Assembly: GCA_963576735.1 (NCBI GenBank)
Contig: OY755178.1
Coordinates: 11,470,001 to 11,534,000 of the forward strand
Source of the DNA: Bedellia somnulentella
Taxonomy: Eukaryota > Arthropoda > Insecta > Lepidoptera > Bedelliidae
Length of the DNA: 64,000 nt
Direction of reading: 5' to 3'
In this document: in pieces, positions 1-11,272 of the stretch
Layout: each line of letters opens with the position of its first letter
Position numbering within the stretch: position 1 is the stretch's first letter
Position numbers and translations under genes: made by a program
The notes under the pieces: generated by a model
Seen by the model: only the letters and a program-made list of their open reading frames with translations
Databases searched by the model: none
What the model was told of the DNA's origin: nothing

Positions 1-2119
1 TCAAAAAATGATAGTATTTAACTTTATTTTGAAAAATAAACTTTTTGACTTTTGACTTTTGAGTTTTAATTCCATGAAGGGTTGGGCAGAGTTTATCACA
101 ACTTATAAACTCTAGGCTTACTGCATGGCTTGAAAGTCATTGAATATATCAACAAAGTTCTTTACTCGTAGCTTAGTATAGTATAATATTATCTGTGCTC
201 GGTCTCAGCAAAAAAAGTTGCTTTCCAAATATTGCATAAGTCCATACGCAAATGGACGGCTAAACTTTTTTTCCAATTAGGTCAAAGGTAATTTCCCAAA
301 CAAAGTTCATATTAACTGGCATCCAAGTATACTGATGTGAGTGTTACTTCACACATAAAAATAAAAAACAAATCATTGGTATATAACGGCGTTGTTGCTT
401 AAGATAAAGTTATGATGACAAAAACATCTCTGTTAATTAGTAAAGCATGTTCTTTGTAGAACCAACGCATTGTTTTTTTTTTCATGCAGGTCAGGTTAAT
501 TAAAAGTTTAAGGCTATTTTAGCGTAAAACTACCGCTGTTGTCACCATTTTTTGTCACCTGGTAATCACCTTGAGACTACAGTAATGTATTTCGGCATTT
601 CGACATGAGCAAGTGCCGTTTTACGTTTTGCAATCTTGTTTCGTAATGTTTGATCGAATGGATTAAATATTACATTAAACTTCGCGGTTTTTACTTCCGC
701 AAATAAATGGGTAAAGTCTTATGCAAATTTTGTGTTTAGTGTCATCTTCTTTTTTCTTTATTGTATTTTTTGTGTCATTATTACTTCCTACAAAAATATA
801 ATGTTTAGCTATATAAAAATATTTAATCGTTTTTAAGTATTACATATATATTTTTTATTATTATATAAACATATTTAAAATAAGCTTAAATAATAGCTTA
901 ACTGAAAAATGGACTCACAATTTACTGCTAATCATATTGTGGCTACGATTTTCAGGGCACCATGAAAAACCAAAAGCACAAAACTGAACTGAAATTAAAA
1001 TCACTGAAAATTCGAGACCGATTTTTTTGTGGAACCTATTTGGTTCCGACGGCGCATACGCGGGCGCGCGTCGTTCACTCCGAAGATACTGAGCGCAGGC
1101 GAGGCGAGCTTGAGCCCATAACCTGCGAACCGCGGGGTGGCTGCTCACGCGCGAGAGAGAAAGTCTCGAGTTATCAAACTTCGTTACGTTTGCGATGACG
1201 CCTTTTAGTGCCGATTGCGTATTTTGGTGTCAAAAAATGTGATCCACGAATCCACTGGGCTACTGACACGGTGCTCTACATTAAAATGCAATATTGACAT
1301 GTTTGATTTATATGTTATTGTTTATTTTTTTATTTTTAAAACCTAATTACTTTTTATTGATGCGTTTTAACTATGGCTTAATTTTTAAGAAATGAATATA
1401 CTTTTAGTTTTTATATTTCAACTGAATAAACTCCGAATGCTTTGTTTTTTTTCAGGATCATTCTCCCCTATTTTTTTGTCAATATCGCGAAAGTCAAACT
1501 AACTTAGCCTCATACATATAGCACAGCAGCAACATTTTAAGTCACATGTTAATGCAGAAATAATTCGGACTAACTTCCTGCACATCCGTCAAAAGTAAAT
1601 GCAACAGCAAACTAGTACCAACACTACAAGACATAACAAGAAAACGATTACATAAAACAATTAAGAAGGACGTCCAGGGCGATCAGTAATTGATCAACTA
1701 TTGCATAATTGGTTAAAATATTTACACGAGTGAACCCAACGTCGACTTTCACTTTTTCATCTTAGTACCAAACGGGCGTATGAAGACTCACGTGATACCA
1801 CAGACGGTAGAGTATTGCGTGGCTGTGAGATATTTCTGCTGGATCCAGGGCGCTCACAATTACAACACAGACGTTAGAACACTTGTTACAATGAAATAAA
1901 AAACGATTTTAATCGTGTATTGTTTATTATTATAAGGTCAGTGATATGGTTTCTATTTTATGCTGCGTAATGTTTGATTCGAAAGACACAAGCTCTGTTC
2001 ACATTAGTATTATGGTTTAAGTGATTTTATATTCGAGTCTAATATTATGTTAGGATAGAAGAAAAAAGTGGTTTCCGTACTTTTGTGCTAATTGTTTTAT
2101 GTTTTTAACAAGTCAATCT
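1..2119. other. Intergenic, no gene recognised
   Basis: AT-rich sequence without a convincing coding frame. It holds a GC-rich island at about 1040-1200 with many CpG and several short palindromes. It also holds a complex block at about 1456-1895 that follows an acceptor-like polypyrimidine-CAG and ends near an AATAAA-like motif. That block could be a noncoding terminal exon or an unclassified repeat; no protein similarity was recognised on either strand. Confidence 0.5.
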
Positions 2120-2128
2120 TAAGACGAT

Positions 2129-2375
2129 ACATACATACATATACTAACGGCTAAAAATCCCTAGAAGGGGTAGCCAGAGCTAAGGAATTAAAAATTCCTC
2201 AACCTTTTTTGGAAAGTTGAGTGGGGAAAAGATAGTAAAATAAAGGTTGTTGGTGATGGGTCTCCAACCGCATCGCCCAAAAATCCCTTAAAAGCCCCAA
2301 TACCGTTAGTCACCTCTTACGTACACCCACCGGAAGAAATGGGGTAGTGCTATTCTAAGCCGACACTACACAGCA
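2129..2375 (-). repeat. Family A SINE-like copy with TSD
   Basis: Near-complete copy. Its (CATA)n tail is at the left, then the conserved body, and it ends at the family 5' motif GCCGACACTACACAGC. It is flanked by the 9-bp direct repeat TAAGACGAT (2120-2128 and 2376-2384), which is what target-primed insertion leaves. Confidence 0.85.
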
Positions 2376-2710
2376 TAAGACGATCTATCCACTTTTTTGT
2401 TCATCAGCTGCTCAAGGTCACATATGTCATCACATGATTCTACCAGACTTTGAAGTCACATCTTCTTGTTTTTGTGATGATGTGAAAATGTAAAGAACAA
2501 TATTTAAGATTTTTGATTGACAGGTTTTAAGCTTTTACGCTACACTATTTTTGTCATTTGACATTTTGAAAATAATTTAAAACGTTTAGAATATTATTCA
2601 AATCAAAATGATTACGGATCCCATGCACGATTAGTTGATAATCTTATTAAGCTGGATAATATTGTCACTACTTAATGGACTCTAAAATATTATGCGAGAA
2701 AAAGCCCAGG

Positions 2711-2950
2711 CTACATACTATATCCATAAGGGCTATACATTTCAAAATTGGGTAGCCTGAGCTTCAGGATAAGAAATTTCTCAGCCACTTTTGCCAGCTG
2801 CGGGGAATAGATAGGAAAATAAAGGTTGTTGGTGATGAGTCTCCAATCGTTTCTCCCAATGATCCCTTAAAAAGGACCGATACCTTAGGTCGCCTCGTAC
2901 ACCCGCGGGAAGAAATAATTTAGTGCTATTTTAAACTGATACTACACAGC
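2711..2950 (-). repeat. Family A copy, diverged
   Basis: Recognised by the body motifs CAGCCACTTTTG, AAAGGTTGTTGGTGATG and the terminal ACTACACAGC. It has many substitutions and a degraded tail, so it is an older copy. Confidence 0.65.
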
Positions 2951-3299
2951 TTGTAAACTTAACTATTTACTATTCCACATATCGGTTCTCTCCATACTTG
3001 GTCAGCTATTAAACTAAGTGTTGCCACTAGGAAGTATAATAGTAAGTTTAACTGTCCAACTTGAGAAGGTTCCATTATAGGACATGTGGTTATAGCTATT
3101 GTTATGTAAGTGATGGCAGGTGAAAGTTAGCCTCACCCTTGTGACGTCATAACTCTCCTTTTACCTTGAAGGTATAAGTCAAATTTATATTTTGCATTAT
3201 ATTATTCATAATCAAAAATTTAATTTCTACCAACTTTTTGTCATTCTGCCTTAACGCGACCTGCATAGCCATTGCTTACTATTAATCTAATTCTCAGTG

Positions 3300-3546
3300 A
3301 CTTCGTATATCTGTCCTCTCAAATGAATTACCGGTATATAAAATATTACTTGATCTCTACCTAACAAAAAAGCCGATTGAAAATGAAAGTGATTTTTATA
3401 TGCAGCTTTGCCAGTACATATATGACAACACTGGCTACCCCTCAAAGGTAGATTTTGGTGACAGGAGCATGTTTCTCATATATGAACGTTTAACGAAGTA
3501 TGAAAGTGCTTCTAGCCGGTATATCATACTAATATCGTCGAGTGGA
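3300..3546 (+). other. Open frame of ~70 codons, unassigned
   Basis: One frame stays open from about 3304 to a stop in the early 3540s. It reads like ordinary protein (segments such as DLYLTKKPIENESDFYMQLC and VDFGDRSMFLIYERL). It lacks an obvious in-frame start, an in-frame TGA lies directly upstream, and it runs into a SINE. It may be a stranded exon, a gene fragment or chance. No family was recognised. Confidence 0.2.
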
Positions 3547-3753
3547 TAGTTGGTCAAACTGGGGATCGAACCCGCAACCAATTCAGAGGTTGCGCGTTCG
3601 ATCCCCGCTTAAAGCAACATTTCTGTAATGAGCATAAATGACTTTTTCGTCTTGGATGTTATTCATATATGTATTATATAATATTCAATATATCGTTACG
3701 AGAGTATCCCATAATACAAGTCTTACTTAGTTTGGTGCTAACTTGATCTGTAA
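3547..3753 (+). repeat. SINE family C copy (left part), interrupted
   Basis: The 3' body is shared with copies at 28.1, 49.7 and 59.7 kb (TCCCATAATACAAGTCTTAC, then CTTAGTTTGG). The head holds a box-B-like GGGTTCGATCCCC-type motif next to its inverted copy, a small palindrome at 3558-3605. The copy is split by a family B SINE at 3754-4123 and resumes at 4124-4160. Confidence 0.75.
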
Positions 3754-4123
3754 ATACGACGACGTGATAGCTCAATGGGTAGACCTCCACTTATCGTGCA
3801 GACGATAAGGGTTCAAATCCCGGGTCAGGCCTACACCAATTTGTCTTTTCTAAAGACGTATGTGGGTTAATTTGTCATTGTTGTTAACGGCGAGGGAAAA
3901 CATCGTGAGGAAACCCACATGGCTGAGTTGTACTTAGTCAGATGACAGTGTATTCGTACAAAACGGCGATAGGCCTGCCCCCTATCACGTGAGTACACTG
4001 TCCATGCAAAACGTGGGTACTCTGAACACCAGGTGACAAAGTCACGTGATGTTCAGAAGTATTAGTACCTCTGCCAACCCTTTCCGGGATATTGAGCGTG
4101 AAAGTTTATGTTATTATGTTATT
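3754..4123 (+). repeat. SINE family B, full length, nested in family C
   Basis: A 370-bp tRNA-derived SINE. The 5' head contains box A-like TAGCTCAATGGG and box B-like GGGTTCAAATCCC. The body includes ACATGGCTGAGTTGTACTTA, and the tail is TTATG-rich. The 11-bp repeat TTGATCTGTAA at 3743-3753 and 4124-4134 is a perfect target-site duplication and shows that B landed inside an older C copy. Confidence 0.88.
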
Positions 4124-4160
4124 TTGATCTGTAAGTAATATGTTCGCATATTTATATATT
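4124..4160 (+). repeat. SINE family C copy (right part)
   Basis: Continuation of the C copy interrupted at 3753: it resumes at TTGATCTGTAAG and has the family 3' end ATATGTTCGCATATTTATA. Confidence 0.7.
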
Positions 4161-5448
4161 TTATTAGTTAGTTTAAGTACTTGATGTAATACAATGAATT
4201 TCACTTTTGGCAAACAACGAAGCACAATCGGGTCAGCAGAATGGTATTGTTCTGTGCCATATGGTGTTTGTATGTATGTTTCACGAACACGATTCGCCAA
4301 GCTTTCCAGAAACATGAATAAAAAATATAACTTTCTTTTTTTCTTTTGCAAGAAGATTTCTCTTCCAAAAGATACTTGAATATCTAAAACCTTTTTTAGT
4401 CAACATTCACATTAAAAAGTAAATAAAATTGTTTAAAAAAAAATAACAATACAATTAGCTGACCCACACAATTTCAAATGCACCTAAGAAGACCTTACTA
4501 GTGATATATCGGCTTTTTTCATTATTTATCATTTCTATTCCACTCCTATTGATTTTAGCGTGATAGTATATAGCCCAAATATTTTTTTATGAATGGGATA
4601 TAATAAAAATATTTTAAAACAATAAGTCCGTCTCTGAGATAAATTGTGAGTTAAAGAAAATGAACTCTGCAACCATATACATAAACGCCCAAAACAAGAG
4701 AATGTTAACCTATGACAGATTGGTACCTTCGTAGAAATTATGGTAGCCCAGTAAAGCAAAAATCACGTGAACCTGAGTCATCAATCTTTTACTACGTCTT
4801 TACTCACATAAAATATTGTTTTTTTATTAAATTTGTGTGTGTTCTTTTTCAGTAACAGTAAGGGAAAACAGTTCTAGGAAATTTACATACCTGAGTAATA
4901 TTTAGTCGTATTACAGTGGTATTTTTTCGTTCGGTGGTAGGCTACAGGGACCAGATAATCAGCTAAATTTTGATACCCATATAAAGGAAACCCAACGTAG
5001 TCGGAATCTCAACTTAAAAGCTAACAGTTTTTATAGAAAGGGTAATACAGTTTTTTAAAATGAAAGGGTTTTATAATGTTTACTTAATAAATGAGAGGGG
5101 AAACCTCTTTTGAGAGCGTTTAAATTTCATACTGTAAAGAGTAAAAAATTATTTCAATATGATATTCGAAATTGTTTCTTGTAGGATAGGGTTTTACTAC
5201 TTTTAGGGTATTTTAGCAACATAAAACATTCAGTGAAATAAATACACTGACCATCACGATAATACTGCCCGGGCATAAAAAATATATATAAAAAGTTATT
5301 TATTAATTTTTCACATGCATTATTACTTAATTGTTTACTCAGAATACCAGGTGACCAAATGTCGTTTGGTTTAAAAAATAGAATGAATACCACTACCACG
5401 ATTTTAGGGACACAATGCGTGAGCATATGCCAACATTTATAATGGTTT
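4161..5448. other. Intergenic with decayed SINE B fragment
   Basis: AT-rich, no gene recognised. A degraded family B body is visible at about 4850-4960 (GGAAAAC...TACCTGAGTAATATTTAGTCGTATTACAGTG layout). Short frames here show no recognisable family. Confidence 0.45.
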
Positions 5449-5632
5449 GCCGTGTAGTGTCGGCTTAGAATAGCACTACCCCGTTTCTACCGATGGGTGT
5501 ACGTAAGAGGCGACTTACGGTATTGGGGCTTTTAAGGGATTTTTGGGCGATGCGGTTGGAGACCCATCACCAACAACCTTTACTTTACCATCTTTTCCCC
5601 ACTCAATCTTCCAAAAGTACATACATACATAC
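5449..5632 (+). repeat. Family A copy, 3' part lost
   Basis: Starts with the intact 5' end GCCGTGTAGTGTCGGCTTAG, runs through ATGCGGTTGGAGACCCATCA, then breaks off at CCAAAAGT and continues into an (ACAT)n run that looks like the tail of a second copy in opposite orientation. Confidence 0.8.
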
Positions 5633-5755
5633 ACATCCATATACTCACGCATTCATCTATAAGAAAAATATGCGTTCAAAAAAATGCAATTATTTTACAT
5701 TGTTTATGCAAACAACAAATATGCGCCTTATTAAGTATTCTAAAATATTATATAT

Positions 5756-5850
5756 ACTTACTCACGCCAGTTCCCATTAGGGTAGACAGACACTATGGAT
5801 TGCCACTTTGTACGATTTAGACAATGCCTTCTAGCTATACTTAAATTCAT
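5756..5850 (-). mobile_element. RTE-like LINE 3' stub
   Basis: The minus strand carries the LINE C-terminal codons (TACAAAGTGGCAATCCATAG, then the SVYPNGN-like end) and the GGCGTGAGTAAGTATA tail seen at other stubs. It is a dead-on-arrival 5'-truncated insertion. Confidence 0.7.
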
Positions 5851-5951
5851 CAATATTTTCATACATGCTTTTTGAATTTTCAGGCTACACATACCTGCCC
5901 TTTAGTGCACATTTTCTATAGTCATAAACGTTTATTATTAAAAAAAAATTA

Positions 5952-6214
5952 TTGCTGTGAAGTGTCGCCTTAGGAGAGCACTACCCCATTTCTTCCGGTG
6001 GGTGTACGTAAGAGGCGACTCACGGTATTGGGGCTTTTAAGGGATTTTTGGGCGATGCGGTTGGAGACCCATCATCAACAACCTTTATTTACCATCTTTT
6101 CCTCACTCAATTTTCCCAAAGTGGCAGAGGAATTTGTAATTCCTTAGCTCTGGCTACCCCTTCTAGGGATTTATAGCGTTAGTATATGAATGTTTGTATG
6201 TATTTTTTTATTGT
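5952..6214 (+). repeat. Family A copy
   Basis: Nearly complete, from TGCTGTGAAGTGTCG to the 3' end CTAGGGATTTATAGCGTTAG and a TATG-like tail. The flanks share a short TTATTG that may be a target-site duplication. Confidence 0.8.
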
Positions 6215-6526
6215 TCCACCTTTATCTTTTCCACTGGCAACTAAAAGGCCTATGAGATATGCTGAACATGCGTGATACGACACGAATTAGCGGACTTTTA
6301 TCATCGATTTCTAATTTTTACGTGACCATAGGTTTTACCAACAATAGGAAATTGGTAAAGAATTTAATCATCTATTGTTCAATGTTGATTCGTAAATTTA
6401 TTTCCGCTGAAGATAACAACTGCATTAGGTTATTCATACACACAAGTTTATTTTAAATTATTGCAACATTTCAAATACATAAACATAAATGACAGAATAT
6501 GATACGATTATTTTCTATGAATTTTT

Positions 6527-6755
6527 CATACATACATACATACATATACTCTATAAATCCCTAGAAGGGTAGCCAGAGCTAAGGAACTTAAAATTCCTCA
6601 GCCACTTTTGGAAAGTTGAGTGGGGAAAAGATGGCAAAATAAAGGTGGTTGGTGATGGGTCTCCAACCGCATCGCCCAAAAATCCCTTAAAAGCCCCTAT
6701 ACCGTTAGTCGCCTCTTACGTACACCCACCGGCAGAAATGGGGTTGTGTTATTTC
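6527..6755 (-). repeat. Family A copy, 5' truncated
   Basis: (CATA)n tail, then the family body up to GGCAGAAATGGGGTTGTG. The terminal GCCGACACTACAC motif is missing. Confidence 0.8.
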
Positions 6756-6832
6756 GAAATTTTTCGACATATGATAAAAACTTGAGTCAAACATTCACAG
6801 ACTTGTGACAGCGTCTTTTGATTAATTTACTC

Positions 6833-6873
6833 ATCAATTAAGGAAGCCTCGCTCTGAGGCTTCCTTAATTGAT
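6833..6873. repeat. Perfect 18-bp hairpin
   Basis: ATCAATTAAGGAAGCCTC at 6833-6850 is followed by the 5-nt loop GCTCT and the exact reverse complement at 6856-6873. Pairing continues discontinuously outside. It sits just left of an element D right end (about 6880-6922), so it may belong to a D-like transposon. Confidence 0.85.
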
Positions 6874-7147
6874 TAGTCAAATAATCCCCACATTAAGTTT
6901 TCATGCACAAACATGTCTAATCATTTGATTAAGTTGGCCTTTGTTTGTTTTGTATGGAATGTTCTGAAAAAATACGTATGGCTAAAGTCCTAAAAAGGCA
7001 TAATAATGGTACACGATATATACCTCTTTAGATAAATTAGTTAATTTTTAAAGCGGAGGGCTATTTCGAATGTTTATGTTCATGAAAACCTCATGTGGGG
7101 ATTATTACTAATAAATAAAGGATAAATAAAGGAAACACTACTTAAAA

Positions 7148-7449
7148 CTCGCCGTGTAGCGTCGGCTTAGAATAGCATTTCTCTCTGTCATTTTATATTC
7201 ATTAGAATAGCATTTCTCTCTCTCTCTCATTTACCCCGTTTCTACCGATCGATGGGTGTACGTAAGAGACGACTAACGGTATTGGGGCTTTTAAGGGATT
7301 TTTGGCGATGCGGTTGGAGAACCATCACAAACAACCTTTACTATACCATCTTTTCCCCTCTCAATTTTCCAAAAGTGGCTAAGGATTTTCTAAATAGCTC
7401 TGGGTACCTCTTCTAGGGATTTATAATCGTGAGTATATGTATGTATGTA
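7148..7449 (+). repeat. Family A copy nested in element D
   Basis: A complete copy with GCCGTGTAGCGTCGGCTTAG at the start and GTGAGTATATGTATGTATG at the end. It has a duplicated internal piece (TTAGAATAGCATTTCTCTCT occurs twice) and a CT microsatellite. The direct repeat TTAAAA (7142-7147 and 7450-7455) marks the insertion into element D. Confidence 0.85.
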
Positions 7450-7501
7450 TTAAAAGTGTAAAAGAAACAAAGTATAGAAGAATTTCGTACTGGAAGCCAT
7501 T

Positions 7502-7576
7502 GACACTGTAGCTCAATTGGCGTAGCGAGACGGGGGCGTATACCCGGAGGTCGCGGGTTCGATCCCCGCCGGTGTC
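7502..7576 (+). repeat. tRNA-like sequence inside element D
   Basis: GACACTG...GGTGTC acceptor-like ends, a D-arm-like GCTCAATTGG and a T-arm GCGGGTTCGATCCCCGC. Compared with the copy at 15027-15098 it carries extra bases in the D and anticodon arms. The anticodon loop is not canonical, so this is treated as a tRNA-derived transposon part, not a functional tRNA gene. Confidence 0.7.
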
Positions 7577-8134
7577 GAAATTTTTCTTTCCTTTATTTAT
7601 CTTTAGTTTATTAGGAGGGCTAACTGTCGAAAGTTCAGGAGAAAGAAAAACCTTTATATGCGTACAATGAGATTGATACATATGAGTAGCATTCGATGTT
7701 TGTTTTTCTTTCTTTAAGATTTAAAAAAAAATATTTTACCCACCCTATTGAATAATATTGCGCAATCATATGTGCATATACTAAAGCTCGAAATGGTTAT
7801 AAGGTTATTTATAATTATGTTTGTAAACCCAACAAGGTTCTTTCAACATAGATTTAGAAGCAGTCATGTGACTGTTCAAACAATTCTGTGTCATCAGCAT
7901 TCGCATGCAAATTAATCGATTTTATTCACCCATTTGGAAAAACCGGTCTTACTTTGTTATTACGAGATATTGAAATTATAAAGTATTCCATTCTTTCATT
8001 ATATTTAATTGTCTATAAATCAGAATGAAAAAGGACACACTAATAACATATAAATCACTTAGTTTACTTTTTTCACTTCATGCCACAACGACCAAATATA
8101 AAACATTTATAATTAGCCAGTAACTTTAACTAAA

Positions 8135-8525
8135 TCAAAAATAATAAAAAAAATAAAGTAACACAACAAAATTTGCCGGCCCAAAGGTTCCCATCACACT
8201 GGCAGCATTTCCACGCTGCACAGCGAGCGAAATCCTCTGGACCAGAAATGCCCCTGAGCGGTAGTCCAATCCCCGATCCCTCAAACGACGACCAATTTCC
8301 CTAACAAAGTTTCTACCCTGCGATCCCCACACCCCCATTGTCTCGACGGCTAATGGTACAAACCAGTAACTCCCCATCAGATGCGCGTATTTAATTGATT
8401 TTTGCCGCGCTGCCATCTCCGCCGCGGCCCCAGGAGTTAAACTTGTGGAGCTAATGTGGGATGCCGCCAATGTACGTACACACGTAGCATCCCATTGAAT
8501 TAGCCGGAGCTCCAGAATAAAACAT
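8135..8525 (-). pseudogene. LINE ORF C-terminal fragment
   Basis: The minus-strand frame is open for ~130 codons and contains QWDATCVRTLAASHISSTS, GAAAEMAARQKSIKYAHL, FVPLAVETMGVWG and LVQRISLAVQRGNAASVMGT. From memory of the family, this pattern (TLA.SH, AGAAA, KY..L, P.AVETLG.WG, GS(F/Y)L.QRIS.A.QRGNAAS) is the conserved tail after the reverse transcriptase in some animal non-LTR retrotransposons. No RT domain is present, so it is a 5'-truncated copy. Its upstream edge abuts a family A fragment at 8526. Confidence 0.6.
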
Positions 8526-8750
8526 TTTTCAGCCACTTTTGGATTTTGGGTGGGAAAAGGATGGTAAAATAAAGGATGATTAGTGTTGGGTCTCCAGCAT
8601 CATCCCCTAAAGGACATAAATCTTTAAAAAAATGGGTAGCTTCAAGTTTAGGATTAGAAAATCGTAAGATATTTTTAGAATCTAACTGGGGTAAAGACTT
8701 CCCAAAAATAACTTAAAAGCTCCATACCCCTCAGGTGCATCTTACGAAAC
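8526..8750 (-). repeat. Family A fragments, decayed
   Basis: CAGCCACTTTTGG...GGATGGTAAAATAAAGG and GTGTTGGGTCTCCAG up to about 8606 are clear. The part from 8625 (GGGTAGCTTCAAG, later AACTTAAAAGCTCCATACCC) is a second, weaker fragment in the same orientation. Confidence 0.6.
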
Positions 8751-9245
8751 CTCGTTCAATCTTAATATTAAGATTTTAACCGATTGAAAATTTCCAACTG
8801 AAACTCCGCTTAATATATTTTTTTGTTCTTTCCTTCCATTCATATGGACTGACCAAATAAATGATGAAGTAACCACCCATTTGATAAATTCGTAGTTGAA
8901 GGTGTATTGTCATTGTAATCATATCATTCAGTCGCGTAGAATTTAACATATTTTTTAAGTTTAACATTTTAGAAGATTTACAGCAATACTACCAAATAAA
9001 TAATGATGGAAGTTTTAAATAATTAAGGATACACACATTAATCCTTGTGTTGACACTAAAATATATATTTATTTAAATACACAAGCTTCTGTAACACAGT
9101 AAAATATTCATTTAATTAAGTTTTATAAGCTATAGAAGGATTAAGAATAAACTGCTTTAATTTCATAAACGAACTTAATTTAGTACGCGCGTTGAGGTCT
9201 TTGTTGGGTTTCGATTGATAAACCAAAAATACATTTTTTCGATCA

Positions 9246-9495
9246 CATACATACATACATATACTCACGGCTATAAATCCCTTAACGGGGTAGCCAGAGC
9301 TTTGTAATAAGAAATTCCTCAGCCACTTTTGGAAGTTGATTGGGGAAAAGATGGTAATAATTAATGTTTTTGGTGACGGGTCTCCAACCACATCGCCCAA
9401 AATTCACTTAAAAATCCCCTATACCCTTAGTCGCCTCTTACCCACGGGTAGAAATGGTCGTAGTGTTATTCTAAGCAGACACTACACGGTAAATA
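9246..9495 (-). repeat. Family A copy with TSD
   Basis: A complete copy from the CATA tail to the 5' end ACACTACACGG. It is flanked by the 7-bp repeat TCGATCA at 9239-9245 and 9496-9502. Confidence 0.85.
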
Positions 9496-9502
9496 TCGAT
9501 CA

Positions 9503-11059
9503 ATTTAGACCAAAAAACAAGGGTAAGGATACATAAACTCCCATCAAGCTTAAAGTTGGTATATTTGTTCAAAAAATATTTATAAATAAAAAAAATCCCC
9601 TATCATTCTCATGTCTGCATTTTTTTATTCAAGGTCAAAGGTCTATTATGTCACAATTTCACGATTTTAATAAAACTTATCCTTTAACCTACCTATTAAC
9701 AAAAATTTTCCTGAGCGAAAATGGTACGACATTAAATTATCTAAAAATATGGAAAAAAAGAGCTTCCGTTTTTGAGATATAACGGACCAAATTTTTGTAA
9801 AATTTGGATGACGTCCAAAGTGGCATATCCATGCGTTTTATAACGTTCGATGTCTAAATTGACCGAACTAAATAACTAAAATCGTAAATGAGTATGTGCT
9901 TAAACCAGATTTTGTACAAAAAATATTGTATTTATTATTTTACCGTCCAATTTCCTAGTATTTATAATTGTAAAAATAACATATTCAAAGTGACCATGTT
10001 TCACATCATGTGTAGCAAATTGAGTAGATTTTTCTAATTATTTACAGCTTCCTTTTTTTAAAAATTATTAAAAAAGATAAGTATTAACAAAGAAACATGA
10101 ATATGGCTTGAGTTTCAACTCGACTTTATGTCAGATAATATACGAGATTATGTCAGTACTGTAAACAATTGTACGAATGTTTGCATGGGAGAAACCGCCT
10201 AAGGTTATAAAACCACCATTGTACTTTTTAAGTTACAATTGTCTTTTTAAATTTATAATAAACTTCGACCAAAGGAGCCATATACGAATTGATGTTTTAA
10301 TGTAAGTCTCTGATCTAACGTTACTGAAATTTATGAATATAAAATAAAATTTAAAAAGATATTTAATCGTCCTCCATACAAATTTGCTGAGCTCTCATCA
10401 CAAAATGTACTATGATCAGAAACCCAAGTAGCCTTTATCAAAAATTGTTAGTGACAAATTTAAACCGTTTTACCAAACAATCGTTTTAAACATTTCTGTA
10501 CGTTTATATCCCAAAAACCATTCCAACAAATTATACTAAAATTAAACCATTCATTGTTTAATATAGCCTATTCAGAAAATCGTGACGTAGTGTTTAGTAA
10601 AACATCACAACAACGATGGATTCGTGAGATTGTAAACAATATAATTTTGTTATTTTATTAGGTTGCCATTATATTAAAGCAAAGTCAAAGTAATACATCA
10701 CATGATCTTACTAAATAATCAGTATTTCAGTAATACTTCCTTTAAAAATTTTACAATCAATTTAACTTATACAATATATTTCAAAAGAATTTAGATAAAA
10801 TATAAATGCGTAACATTATGAAGTAAATGCTACATGTAATTCCATTCCAATAAATTTATCAATTTGAATATTAAATCTATTATTTTCCAATAAAGGATCC
10901 TAAAATAAACTATAGGGTGTTGCTTAGAAAAAGAAAAAAAGACTGCATAAATTGCCATTGTTTATCTAACTCAATAATTAAAGCATTCTCTAAACAATTT
11001 ATAACTGCTATAAATTAATCATTAAAAAAGCGTTTTTAAATAGCATACATAAAAACACT
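9503..11059. other. AT-rich intergenic, nothing recognised
   Basis: About 1.5 kb of strongly AT-rich sequence with no long frame, no clear inverted repeats and no similarity to the repeat families elsewhere in the window. Confidence 0.5.
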
Positions 11060-11272
11060 TCAGGCCATAAATAGATAGCCATTCAGAATAAAAACATTCT
11101 GAGACACTTTTGGCTAAGTGGGAAAAATATTTTACATTTAATTTCTTGTTTGGTGATGGGTCTTCAGCCACATCACCCTGAAATTATTTAATATGCCCCA
11201 ATACCCTGAGCGCTTATTAGGATACTCGCAGGAAGAAATAGGTTACTGTTATTTTAAGCCGCCTATATGCAG
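11060..11272 (-). repeat. Family A copy, diverged
   Basis: Body motifs GGCCATAAATAGATAGCC, GACACTTTTGG, GGTGATGGGTCTTCAGCC and AGGAAGAAATAGGTTA are kept in the family order. Many substitutions and no clean ends. Confidence 0.6.

Larger units (their letters stand above)
7070..7595 (+). mobile_element. Element D copy 1 (TIR element with tRNA-like core)
   Basis: The left end is at 7070 (ATGTTTATGTTCATGAAAAC, then CTCATGTGGGGATTATTA), continuing to CACTACTTAAAA. It is interrupted by a family A copy, resumes with GTAAAAGAAACAAAG, and contains a tRNA-like segment at 7502-7576. The right inverted end is not recognisable here. The left end matches, in inverse, the right end seen at 14870-14895. Confidence 0.6.

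Noticed and set aside
7502..7576. Functional tRNA genes at 7.5, 15.0 and 34.5 kb
   Set aside because: The anticodon arm is irregular in all three (four pairs, oversized loop), conserved non-tRNA flanks are shared, and the setting is a transposon. Treated as tRNA-like parts of element D.
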